NCBI GenBank assembly: GCA_022885665.1 | Contig: JAGQDJ010000045.1 | Coordinates: 620,001 to 684,000, forward strand | From: Triops longicaudatus | Lineage: Eukaryota; Arthropoda; Branchiopoda; Notostraca; Triopsidae | DNA length: 64,000 nucleotides | Direction of reading: 5' to 3' | Shown: positions 1-10,438 of the stretch, one piece after another | How positions within the stretch are numbered: position 1 is the stretch's first letter | Layout of the letters: every line of letters begins with the position of its first letter | Made by a program: the position numbers and the translations under genes | Notes under the pieces: generated by a model | Told to the model about the DNA's origin: nothing | Databases searched by the model: none | The model's input: the letters and a program-made list of their open reading frames with translations, nothing else

Positions 1-803
1 GGCCACAGTAGATCTGAGGCGCTTTTGGCCAAATCACAAGGTTACTGGCGTGCAAGTTTTCCTAAGTTGCGCCAACTTTTTTTTTTATTATTATTATTAT
101 TAATGAAGATCTGGAGAGTAAAGCTTGTAAGCTTAACTTAGTTGCAATGAATTTCGAGATTTCCTGAAACAATGATGGGTAAATTAGCTACACTGAGTCA
201 TTTTTGTATTTTTAATTAAATGCTGAATATCGAAACCCTGCTTCGCTCATTACGCGATTACTTTTTATGAAAATAGTTATAAGTAAAAGCCCTTGAAATC
301 ATTTGGTCTCTTGCAAGATGTCCGAGTAACTGACAGTAACTCTACAATGGCTCATATATGGGAAGACGAAGTGTTATAAAAGGACAAACTGATAGGAAAC
401 GATTTGGTACAGGATGAAGTATATGAGAAATATAGCCCCCTTTTCACAGTGGCGTTAATATTTTTCACAATTTCGTGGACTTTTATTCATGTAAGTTCCA
501 AGCAATTTACTTCTGATTTTCCCTATCCGTGACAAATCTCGTGCATAGAACTGTTAATTTGTGGGTGTATTTTTTAGAATGAAAAATAAACTCGTTACTT
601 TGTTGCCCTCTTTTAAATTTAGCAAGCTTAACGCAAGACTTTTGCCTAAAAGAGCAACAACGGTATCAAACTGGGGGCAGAAACATGAAAGTCGTAATGA
701 ATAGTGGTAAAGAAATTAGTACATCGCTATTACAACACTACTGTTTTGAAACGGAGTCACATGCAAGTGTAGAACAGTAAAGTATGATAGAAGGCTCAAG
801 AAG
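1..803. other. Intergenic, 3' side of glycoprotein copy A
   Basis: No coding feature can be supported here. There is a short ATT-repeat microsatellite near 83-102. The rest is AT-rich and may contain the 3' UTR of copy A, which is transcribed leftward from 3314. Confidence 0.5.
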
Positions 804-3314
804 TCATGTAGGTTTTGGAGCTTTAGGCTTGCCGATCCAATCAATCTGACACAGTACTATCAAAAGTATTACAGCGGCAAGGGTTCCTAAAAAAAGCAAT
901 TATTAGCGAAATTCAAGCGTGACTTTCAAAATAGCTTACCAAGTAATGCTGGAATGGCTATCGAGTAAAATAATGGTTGGCTTGTAACGTAAGTTCCACG
1001 TACTTCAATTTTAGATCTAAATAAGTACCGATCTATGGAATATTTAAGTTAATAGCTTGAGTACATTAGTGCGATAGCAGCCGGTCAACATGTTTACCAT
1101 TGTAGATTTTTGTGACGACCGGAACTTCGGCTTTGAAAAACGGATCAGAGTCGAACGTGGTGGAAGAGTTCGAAAGGCTAGCATGCACGGTTCTATTTCC
1201 TTGCGTAGCGTTCACTGTGGCTGCAGTAGCCAGAAACGTCCCAACAAAACCGTTGGTTGATGTGTCTATGTTTCCTGTTAATTACAAAGGAAAAGTTTTG
1301 CGTAATAGCTAATTGGCCGTACTTGAGGGGATAGTGCTTGTCGAAGCCATTAAAGAATTTTGATCCGAAGTTAGCTGCGAATTGTTGGTAGATCCCGAAG
1401 CAATAGATCCAGTGCTAATACCTTCGTTCGACAGAATACCTAGTTTCGAAGTATTCATGTCTTGGTAAACATTCCTTCTTACTTTAAATGGCGTGTGCTA
1501 TTTAAATTACTAGTTGTCATTGAAGAACTTCCAGCACCTTGTGACGGGACGACTGAAGTATTCGAAAGAAACAAATTCGAGCTAGTAACTGAGTTTGTTG
1601 TACTGAAGTTGGAATTCAAGTCAGCCGTCAAACTTGTTCCGTTGTACATTGTTGGTAAGAGCTGGTTACTTGTAGATCCTTGCAAACCAGAACCGCTGGT
1701 CATTATCAATGACGGGACGGTAGACACAGAAGAAAACGTATGAGTGCTACCATTGCCAGTGCTCGCTGGCGGGTTTGTAGATGCCTGTTTTTTTTAAGAA
1801 CTTAAGGATTAAACGGCAAAACGAAATTCAATTATTACAGAAAGACTTAAAGTTGAAAGCGAAAAAGGCGTAGTTGTCCACGTGGAAATAGTCTCATTTG
1901 CTGCTGTATTAGTTGTAGCTAAGCTTGAAGTACTTGAGCTTATAAATCGAGAGTTAAATGCAATGCTGGTAGAAATCGTCGACAGATTAGTTGTGGAGGT
2001 CGTTGTAGTTGAAACACAAGTGCCGTTTTGACCATTAGCAAACCACTTGCCTATTTTACGTATAAATTATATGAGCAATTAATACACATGTTAAACAAAC
2101 TTCTTACACTCCTACAACGACACCAAAACTTACATTGTATGGCCTTCGGCGGTGGGAAAACATCCACTTCTGTATCCAAGTAGCTTAACGACAACTGAGT
2201 TAAGTTCTTCAATTTATTCTCAATATCAGACGATAACGTATTCCAGTTATCGTCGTAATAATTCATAAAGTACAGTGTCATATTAAACGCACTACAATTA
2301 GAAGTAAAAACCCATGCGTCGAAATTCGATTGAATGTAAGACGCACCGAATACTTCGCTGGCGTATTCGTCAACCTGTGAAAGTATAACTCCAGCTCTTC
2401 CAATAAAGCTTACAAATATAATTACCGCCAGTTCCAGATCCGTCTGCATAGATTTTTCCAACTGCGTCGTGATATTGCAAACATTCCTATCTAAGTTCGT
2501 AGAGTCGATTGAAAAGTGAAATGTATACGCAAAGCCTAGATGTTAAACCATTTTATGATATGTGTCCCTTGTTTGCGTGAAGTCTTTCAGCGTTTACTTG
2601 CGCTAGGAGTGCAAAAGCAAGGTTTCATCGGATTCGTGGCGTTGTCAATTCCAGTGAAGTTAAAGTATCGCGGACGCCATGATCGGTAAGTACCAAATGG
2701 ATAATTATAAAGCCGTGCGTAGTAGGGGATTTGCCACTTAAAATATAGTTCGCAATCGTTTTTCAAGTATGTTGTCAAGCTGACCCACTCAGGATAGCAA
2801 TAAATTCCACAAGCATGTCCGTACACTTTGGAATTATTCGATCCTTGGAATCCTATAACCATATAAGTTATTACGGTATTCGACTTACTTTTAAGACATT
2901 TTAAACCTTCCGTAAGATTCCACCAGTTAAGCCCGTGTAAATAACCAGCTAGGACAAAGTCGTCGATAGTGTCGTTTTCTTGTGTATAATTAAGAAGATG
3001 TGTCGTCAGATCAAAACTAGGAATAGTCTCGGATTTCAAGAACGCGGTTTGATTCGCCAAGTATACAGAAATATGTTCTCTTATTTGATTTTCTAGTAAA
3101 TCGTCTCTTATTTGTCGAGTTTCAAAAGTCAGGTTACAAATACAGGCCGTTGCCACGTAATCCAGTGTCAGTAAATGGAAGATAAACAATAATGTCGTAG
3201 TTGCTATGCGAGAATGTAAATTAGTGAGTAACTTTGAGAAAGGGAAAATAGGAAACAACTAGAAATTTTACTTGACAAAGTGGAGCTTCTGCCGCGAGCG
3301 CAGTAGATTCCCAT
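804..3314 (-). CDS. SEA-like/mucin-like single-pass membrane glycoprotein, copy A (11 exons, 630 aa)
   Basis: Exons: 3272-3314, 2907-3203, 2598-2852, 2426-2535, 2134-2374, 1839-2050, 1511-1784, 1323-1460, 1098-1274, 940-1002, 804-886. All junctions use GT-AG and the phases sum to 631 codons, with ATG at 3314 and TGA at 804. The order is: signal peptide (exon 2 begins with hydrophobic TTTLLFIFHLLTL); an N-glycosylation-rich Cys ectodomain with YPFGTYRSW; a SEA-like domain (TDLELA, then ASYIQSNFDAW); a Ser/Thr-rich mucin-like region; DPFFKAEVPVVTK; a membrane-proximal TSQPLFYSIA; a helix (AAVILLIVL); and tail QIDWIGKPKAPKPT. The reading starts at this ATG because exon 1 ends in phase 1 and joins the signal sequence exactly as in copy B. 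Two introns (2853-2906 and 2375-2425) are multiples of three without stops. The family is not recognised; a surface glycoprotein is inferred from architecture only. Confidence 0.8.
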
Positions 3315-3397
3315 ATTTACAACAAAAAAACACCGCAAATTCTACCCTCGGTCTTGTATCGAGATGAAAGGTAATTCCGCACCTATTCCACACGTTG

Positions 3398-3407
3398 CTT
3401 TTTATAA
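3398..3407 (-). promoter_or_regulatory. Candidate TATA box of copy A
   Basis: The minus strand reads TTATAAAAAG about 85 bp before the ATG at 3314. The position suits a short 5' UTR. Only the motif and its spacing support this. Confidence 0.45.
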
Positions 3408-4640
3408 GTTAAGTAAACTCAAAATACACGAATTGCACACTAAAATCGTGCATAATTACTTACTAATTTGTAATCTTGCTTTGATGTCAGGGCAAACTTT
3501 ACTCTGATGTTGTGCTGCGGCTGCAAAATTTGAACTGCGTATGCTAATGCTCTATTACCACGTCGGTCGCTTGACGTTCACAAATGTAATGATCCGAGGA
3601 AGTACAATACTAATGCAAAAAACAATGAGGTGCATTTCCTTAGCTTTCCCTCTATGCAAGAGGCTCAGAAGATATGCTGTTGCTTGGTGCAACAATATGG
3701 ATTGCTGTTCTTGTGTATCGGTCGAGTCAAGTTTCTATTGTCCGGTTCCGGTGAATGGCTAACCTTCGACAAAAAATAAGGCTTTTGTGACATTACCTGC
3801 TTTTGTGACTCTGTGCTCCAGTAGTACTTGTAACACTCCACGCAGTCATTAAAGAAATTTCTAATTTATTTTACTGTTAGTCTTTAGCTGACATGTTTTG
3901 CTGTTATATCGAGATTACATTCAGGCAGCAAATGCTTTTTTTTGCGTCATGTGTGATTTCGGTACGCTGGTCTTGACATCTTCAAATGAACAGGTTCAAG
4001 TAAGTCCTTCCCTTTTTTACCTGAAAGTTAGCAAGAATCTATTTCTTACTACTGCGCATTTCTCCAGTGACATTGTTAGTGACGTTTGATTTGTTAGATA
4101 GTCCAGTATGTCTTTTTCTATGAAGAAATCCACGAACTACAAAGGGTGTAAAGTGACTCTATTTGAAAACTTGGCTACTGAAGTTCAAATAAGCTGTGAA
4201 TCCGAGAATTTCATGGTTGCTCAAGAAACATTTCTCACCCTTTTCTACGGGTAACACCTTTAAAATTGCTCCTGTTGCTCCCAGCAACGAACAGCACTGA
4301 GAGCTAATCTTATTGATTAGGTCAAGAAAGGTTTTACGATACGTTTCCGGTGATTTAATATTCATATCCAATGTTGAACGGTAGTCAAGTCCTTGTATTG
4401 CCTTGTTTTCATGGTACAGTAGCCGGAAGTGTAATCGTAGGACTTTTTGTGCCCAAGAAACTCAATATTCATCGTTCCAGCAGCTCACTCATTACATTTA
4501 CCTCGACTTTTGATGGAAATAGATGTTTTGCGTACGCATTACAAATTCGTCGACAGTATCATATGGTTTCTTCTAAAAGACCCAACTTATACAGAAAATA
4601 GTTTAACCAAACAGCCAAACTCCAGGTTACATTGGCGATT
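3408..4640. other. Intergenic between copy A and Kazal gene K1
   Basis: Only short open frames without recognisable domains, splice signals or similarity to neighbours are visible on either strand. No RNA gene was recognised. Confidence 0.5.
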
Positions 4641-4900
4641 CTAGCATTTGCCCCAGTGTGAAAACTTCGCACCTAGGACGAATTGACAGGGATTAACTAC
4701 AGGTAATAAGAGATTTCAGTAATACCTGCACAATTGAGTTCACATTTATTTCCATATGTTTTTCCATTAGTTCCGCAGACAGGATTGTATTCCATTGTGC
4801 AGAAGCAGCTGCGAAGTTGCTCAGCTTCCATAGAATGGACGCCATAGCAAAAAGCCAAGAGAACGATCAAAGACAAGGCGAGGATAATATTCACTTTCAT
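4641..4900 (-). CDS. Secreted Kazal-type serine protease inhibitor K1 (2 exons, 68 aa)
   Basis: Exons: 4726-4900 and 4641-4672. ATG at 4900 starts a classic signal peptide (hydrophobic LALSLIVLLAFCYG). One Kazal domain follows: SCFCTMEYNPVCG, then TNGKTYGNKCELNCAG. The sixth cysteine is supplied by exon 2, which reads AKFSHWGKC and then stops. The single open frame runs past the donor and would lack that cysteine, so the splice is needed for a complete fold. By the standard Kazal numbering (second residue after Cys2) the P1 residue is Met, which in this family usually suits chymotrypsin-, elastase- or subtilisin-like targets. Product: a small secreted single-domain inhibitor, one of three in a row on this strand. 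Confidence 0.9.
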
Positions 4901-4958
4901 TCTTATGAGCCCTTTAGGTTCGAATAATGAAATGAAACCTCTGCTGCACAGTAGGAGT

Positions 4959-4968
4959 CTATTTATGG
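4959..4968 (-). promoter_or_regulatory. Candidate TATA box of K1
   Basis: The minus strand reads CCATAAATAG about 60 bp upstream of the K1 ATG. K2 and K3 have similar motifs at similar distances. Confidence 0.45.
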
Positions 4969-6617
4969 CATCTTATTTCCACATGAAATAATAGACTGCT
5001 CATAAGTCGGGTCAGGAAGATTCGTCTATTTCTGACCCAGCTCAATTGCAAGTGTTTATCCTGACCTTGGTGACATTCTGACCCCATCAGAAGGGTCATA
5101 AGGATGAGGATAGGCAAAAGTGGCGAGGTCAAAGAGGTACCTGAGGTAATAATCATCAGAATAGACAGCATATAGCGTCAAAAAGGAGGAAAGGGGACAA
5201 GTATCAGCTAAGTACTTTTCAAGTTCTTGTTTGATTACGTCAAAGTCGTAAGGTTATTGCCATAAAGGCAACGGTCACACATGGTGAAATTCTGACACAT
5301 GTAACAGGCGCTCAAATGGCAGAATTCCAACCTCTACCATCTCCTTCTGTTTATTCTTAAAATATTTACGTATACGAGAATGAGACCTTATTTTATAAGA
5401 CCCTATTTATAGATTTTACGACCCGCGATGAACTAGCATAAGGCATCCTATTTATGACTAATGATGCTGCCCTGACCACAGTATAAGGGTTCAATTGTGA
5501 CCCTTGTACTGTGGCCCTGACTGCCGAAAGGTCAAGGACATAATGATTTATTTGTTAGAATAAGTCTTACATTCTACACATTCCTTAGTTAAATCAAAAT
5601 ATAAAAAGGAACAATAAAACGGAGGAAGCACATTCTAAAATTGATTTACAACAACTACAAAAATTGCGTCTTTAGGTACCGGCGCGATTGTGGACCAATT
5701 GTGTTTCTAAGCTTAGTTGTAACTCCTGCAATCTGTACAGGACCTTACCCGTAACACAGCACTCGTACTGTACAATCACTTACAAAAAAAGATTTTTTTT
5801 TCGACTGCAACACTTAAAAGACTATTCTATTTGCATATTAGCATGAGTGATGGCGCTATGAAGTTCTTTAGCTACACACGAAGTGTTTCAAAACATAATC
5901 GCAATGAAATCCGAGTAAACACTTCAGGGCTTACAAGACCATAAATGAGCAACAATGGATTGTGAAATTGGAAATTCTACGTGTTAAACAATGTTTCTTT
6001 TTGAAAGAGCATTAAAAAAAGTCAAAGTTCCATTGAATTTACCTCGTAAAGGTCTGAAAATACAACGAGTAAACATATCAGCCCATGTTTGTTCATCTTC
6101 ATCCGTTAATCACTTAGTGTGTTTTTACAGGGTGAGTGAAGGATAAACAGTAGGATAAGGAGGACAGCATTTTAAGTTTTCAATAAATTGAAGCTCAGAA
6201 ATTCGACGAGAAGTTACGTAATTTTACCACAACAGTGAAGCCCTTGTCACATGTTTTATTTTACATCCATATTCTTTACGCAATATTCTGAGCTGTAAAT
6301 CTAAGGAAAGTAAGCCGAACCTTTCTTATCTCTTTGGATGTTCCAACTTCCTTGATGATACGCTTTTCGTATTTTCTTGCAAAGAACATCGTCCTTGCCC
6401 AAAATAGAGTTCACTTTTTCTTTATATGCCTGACTCTCCGCGAATTTCAAACATGCTCAAACGGAAACAACACTACTTAAATTGATAACTTTCAGAAAAA
6501 AAGTCTGGAAGTTTTGTAGAATTACATAACTGTGTATTCGTACTCGGAATTTAAATTACTACAGAACACTTAAAACTAAATACAGAAACAACGGCAATGA
6601 GGATTTTTTTTCTAAAA
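4969..6617. other. Intergenic between K1 and K2, with a repeat-like first part
   Basis: Bases about 4960-5560 carry recurring short blocks (CTATTTATG, CATAAGG(C/A)T, TCTGACC) and one hairpin at 5476-5514, so this may be a decayed mobile element without clear ends. From about 5600 to 6617 nothing codes or repeats convincingly. Confidence 0.35.
5476..5514. repeat. Imperfect inverted repeat (hairpin)
   Basis: CCACAGTATAAGGGTTCAA is followed directly by its near complement, ending GTACTGTGG, with almost no loop. Flanking CCCTGA copies lie on both sides. It could be the centre of a small palindromic element; no function is assigned. Confidence 0.5.
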
Positions 6618-7003
6618 CTAGGCCTCAACTTCAGAAACGTCAGGTTGAGGAACTTCGGGTTCAGATGCATCCAGGTCACCGTCGTCAAATCTCTGCCAGA
6701 ATCCGCACGGACCGCGGTGTGCAACTCGTACACCTGAAAAATTTTAAGCAGTTCGAATATTTCGTGAACTTGTGTTCTATGAGAATTGATGCGATTAAAC
6801 TACTAAAAAACGGATTTACGTGGTCCTGCTTGGCATCTAAGTTGACACTGGTTGCCGTAAGTACGGTGATTTGTTCCGCACACTGGAGAGTATATTTGTG
6901 GGCAGAAACAGCTTGCTGGCAGAGCGCGCGCTTCTACTTCAACATACAAAACACTGGCTAGCAACATAGTGAGCAATATAGGTACAATCGTAAAGAATTT
7001 CAT
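6618..7003 (-). CDS. Secreted Kazal-type inhibitor K2 with acidic C-terminal tail (2 exons, 99 aa)
   Basis: Exons: 6820-7003 and 6618-6733, joined through donor GTAAAT and acceptor TTTTTCAG in phase 1. ATG at 7003 begins a signal peptide (MKFFTIVPILLTMLLASVL). An open frame also extends upstream to another Met, but that would place a charged extension before the signal, so the inner Met is chosen. The Kazal core reads CFCPQIYSPVCG, then TNHRTYGNQCQLRC. The last cysteine is in exon 2 (HRGPC), followed by about 30 mostly acidic residues (DDGDLDASEPEVPQPD). Predicted P1 is Gln. The acidic extension is absent from K1 and its role is unknown. Confidence 0.88.
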
Positions 7004-7072
7004 GGTTGCGGTAAAGCAAAATCTTAGAAGCAGCAGCTCTTTGGGTCTGAACATTATTCAGAAAAACGTCCA

Positions 7073-7083
7073 GTTTTTATGCC
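7073..7083 (-). promoter_or_regulatory. Candidate TATA box of K2
   Basis: The minus strand reads GGCATAAAAAC about 70-80 bp before the K2 ATG. The spacing resembles that at K1 and K3. Confidence 0.35.
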
Positions 7084-8924
7084 TTCCTGATATTTGTTGT
7101 CAGCGGAAATTTCGTAACAAGAGGTCTGCGTAGCGTAAACATGGACTTTCCTTAAACGTGGGTAACAAATACGTTCTGATGAACGGAAAAGTTGACGCAA
7201 GAGTTTATTTTCTTGGACTTTAAACGAATGCCATGAAGTAATCAAATTTCGAAATTTCTTAAGTTTTGAAGTGAAAATAGACCATACAATGATCGAGCCC
7301 CGACGCAAGGGCAGGGCGAGAGGCACTTACAATGCCACTTACATGTACATTTTCTCTTGCACATGATTATTTTCACTTCTTAAATTACTGGCAGCTTAGC
7401 AAAACTGTCAAGTCCCTGACTTTCTATCATTACCCAGTTCTTGTCGTTCACATGTTGATACCGCAATTTTTCACCATTGAATTGTAAGCTACTTAAACGT
7501 TTAAACAGTTGGGATTCGGTTGTTATGAGTAGGTTCTGTTGACAACGGTCAAAGATGCACTCTCGTTTCCCACTGTTAATTCAGAAGTAATCATAACAAT
7601 AGATTCCCAGCCTACAAATAAGTCTGAGTAAAATCGAATTCCGTCTTATACAAATGACAAGTTCTTCAAGACCTAAATGCAGTCTGCAATGCAGAGTACG
7701 AAACTGTACGACTATAATCTTGCAAGTTGATTAAAGGAAATTGGTAAAGTTAATTCGTACCACTCATTTTTTTCTATATTTTTAATGTAGCTTATTATGG
7801 AACTTTTTACTCAATAGTTATTTGTCTTTTGCTTCCCCTCCTCCCAAACACCAATTTCTGCGCAATTCTCAACAACTCACTCAAGTTTGAAAATAATTTT
7901 TCCATTGTATTTGCTTACATATGCATCTATAATTATTTGCTCTATAAAGGGCTGTTTTTACCTGCCTACACTTGAATTCGTGAGCCCATTTTTCCAAATT
8001 ATTTCTTAAAATGCAGATAAAAACCCGTCTGGCACTACGATGTGCATCGTGTTACCACAATTTTCATTTTACTGCTACAGATGTAGGTTTCGTGCCGATA
8101 AATGCCTTAAAAAAGCGAACAGTAATTCGCTTGAGGCGGCTTGAAACGAGAATTGCAGGATAAAGGGACAGCTCGGAATGTTTTCTTATTTTTAATTTCT
8201 TGCATAAACAAAAATATGTCATGAAAATACTCTCACCAGACGTAGTACAGATCTGCCTGTTGAACTGTGACATTGTGAACTTTTTCGAAAGAAAAAGAAA
8301 AAATAAGGCTAAATGACCTTGCCAAAAAGTGGCTATTTGGCTCCACGTATTTTCTACAAAACTGTCAGGAGGTGGAGCTAGTGAGGAGTTTGGGATGGGA
8401 CCAAATGTCTTGTGTGTTTCGGTTTTTTCTTTGTTTTCCCACGTGCGCAACATACAACTTGCAGGATAAAACGCACCAATCCAAACCGTGTCAAGTTATC
8501 ATCTTTAACTTTGCCTGTCTTCTGTGTAGTAATGTTAAAAATTTAATGTTTAGCCATAAAAACTCTGATGGTTAAGATTTGAGTGAATTTGGCTATGCAC
8601 TATACTCACCCCCGTACCCAAAGTGGGGTTATTGGGGTTACCCCCCTCCCCCTAAACAAAATCCTGTGTTCAGTCCTACTTATACTTAATAAAAGGTATA
8701 CAATTTTTACACAAGCTTTGAGTGCGCGTAAAAATTACAACGAAAGCAAGACTAGTTTCTTATAAAGAACGCACGTTCAGATTTCATTTGTTTTCTCGCA
8801 TAGCTTTTAATTACTTTCCCTTGAAATATTACCCCGAATTTAGTTAGTTTGAGCACCTTAGCATGTTTCTTCTAAACCCCCACTCCCCCCTCGATTTATT
8901 CGTTTCACAAGCGCTTCCTTTGGG
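7084..8924. other. Intergenic between K2 and the 9-kb MITE
   Basis: No supported gene. A frame at 8064-8453 on the minus strand and several shorter frames lack domains, splice partners or conservation with neighbours. Confidence 0.45.
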
Positions 8925-9089
8925 CAGGGCCGGATTATAATAGAGGCTAAGTAGGCTGCAGCCTAGGGGCCCGTGGTGTGGGGGGGCCCGTAATTGACGG
9001 GCCCCGCCACACCACGGAAGTAAAAAAAGTGAAGGTGGGGGGCGCAGATACGTCAGCCTAGGGGCCCGTAAAGACTTAATCCGGCCCTG
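8925..9089. mobile_element. hAT-like MITE (165 bp) with 8-bp target duplication
   Basis: The element begins CAGGGCCGGATTATAAT and ends ATTAAGTCTT-side inverted as TTAATCCGGCCCTG, giving terminal inverted repeats of about 12 bp. It is flanked by CCTTTGGG (8917-8924) and CCTTTAGG (9090-9097), an 8-bp duplication with one change. The interior carries inverted GGGCCCCT blocks and has no coding capacity. TIR sequence and 8-bp duplication are typical of hAT-superfamily nonautonomous elements. Confidence 0.85.
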
Positions 9090-9097
9090 CCTTTAGG

Positions 9098-9480
9098 TAA
9101 AAACTTCAATTAACTTGCAGGTAAACATTCAATGAACACAATCTTGCTCTAACTTAACCTAAATAGATTAACGTAACCTAAATAAACCTAACCAAACTGG
9201 CCTATCTTTTGCATTGATTTCCCTATTGGTTTGCATATTTTCGGGGGGATTAAATGCCTTAAAATGTGTTAAAACGAGTTAAATTTGGTTGTTTTGTTAT
9301 TTTCAGTTAGTTTTAATTTAGCTAAGTTTTAGTTAGTTTAGTTTATGTTGGTAATGGGAAAATAGGAATCGAGGTGTGTGGGGGGGGGGGGGAGAAGAAA
9401 AGTACCAGGGTCCAAGTTTTTCATATATTTTAAAACCATGTATTAAATAGCACAACATTAACAACTTTTTTTAACACATT
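9098..9480. other. Intergenic between MITE and K3
   Basis: AT-rich sequence with short near-repeats (AACCTAAATA/TTTAGTT) and a poly-G run near 9379-9392. Probably 3'-flanking DNA of K3. No gene seen. Confidence 0.45.
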
Positions 9481-9840
9481 TTACACCAAGGCGTCTGAAA
9501 TTACACTTTTCTGATCAGGGCTGTCGGAGTCGTGGAGACAATCTTCGCTGCAAGCACCTGTGTGGGCCACTTTTACACCTTTGTTTAAACAAAACTTTGT
9601 ATTAGTATTGTATCATTTAATAAATTATAATGAAACTGTACACAGAAAATAGCTTTCGGTACCTTTCCGTTCACAGTCCAGTTTGCAAGTATTGCTGTAA
9701 GTTCGACAATCAGTTCCACACACGGGATTATACACCTCTGGACAAATGCAACTGTCGGTGTTCTGCTTTATTCCTGCTTCGCCATGAACAATGGCGAGGA
9801 TAATAGTGAGCGCGAACGCGAAAACTAGTGTATTCCTCAT
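9481..9840 (-). CDS. Secreted Kazal-type inhibitor K3 with extra cysteines (2 exons, 91 aa)
   Basis: Exons: 9663-9840 and 9481-9578, phase-1 junction. ATG at 9840 starts a signal peptide (NTLVFAFALTIILAIVHG). The Kazal core is CICPEVYNPVCG, then TDCRTYSNTCKLDC, and exon 2 gives VKVAHTGAC followed by a tail of about 20 residues (SEDCLHDSDSPDQKS). Compared with K1 and K2, an additional Cys replaces the usual residue of the NGKTY turn, and a further Cys sits just after the domain, so an extra disulfide is possible. Predicted P1 is Glu, which would favour acidic-residue-specific proteases. Third inhibitor of the cluster. Confidence 0.88.
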
Positions 9841-9890
9841 TTCTCTTTGACCTCGAACGAACAATTGACAGATTTAGCGGGGTTTGGAAG

Positions 9891-9900
9891 GTATTTATAA
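9891..9900 (-). promoter_or_regulatory. Candidate TATA box of K3
   Basis: The minus strand reads TTATAAATAC about 55 bp upstream of the K3 ATG. It is the best TATA match of the three Kazal genes. Confidence 0.55.
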
Positions 9901-10438
9901 CCGTCCGAAGTACAAGTGGTTGAACTCGCTTCAAAGCAGGTCAAAGCACATTGAGGAGGAAACGTTTCGTGACCAGCCTTCAAAAGGAAATGGGACGTAG
10001 TTCTCCGAAATTCGGCGTTTTTAGGATGTTGTATTTCCCTTTCGGGGAAAAATCTATTGTTTGCGTGGAGTCGAGGGTGTACAAAATCCACTCATACACT
10101 CGGGTCACACGATACACGGAAAATAGTATAGTACAGTACGTCGGTGTTAAATTTTCAGTACAAATTATTAAGCTTCCGTAAAGCATATAGCAGCGATTTC
10201 ATTAAAGTAAATATCAGAAAAGCAAGTGCTTATGCTACATCATTTTTTGACACTAAAAAACGTTGACTCGCGTTGAGCTCAGTGATACAGAAGGAAAGTT
10301 ACCATGTGTTTTAAAAGAAATCGTATTTCAAATATCTGTAGCTCTTATTCTCCTGCTTATTAAAATAGGCATATCAATCAATACTCTATAAAAGTAGCAA
10401 GTCACCTTAACAAACCTGAATGTTTCGGAAGTATACAT
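9901..10438. other. Intergenic between K3 and copy B
   Basis: Short opposed open frames near 9951-10186 have no recognisable content. This should include the 3' flank of copy B and the upstream region of K3. Confidence 0.45.

Noticed and set aside
2587..3258. A single 223-codon frame as the gene for copy A
   Set aside because: Its apparent first codon is TTG, it reads through a 54-nt intron, and it stops just past the donor at 2597. The spliced model from ATG 3314 fits better and matches copy B.
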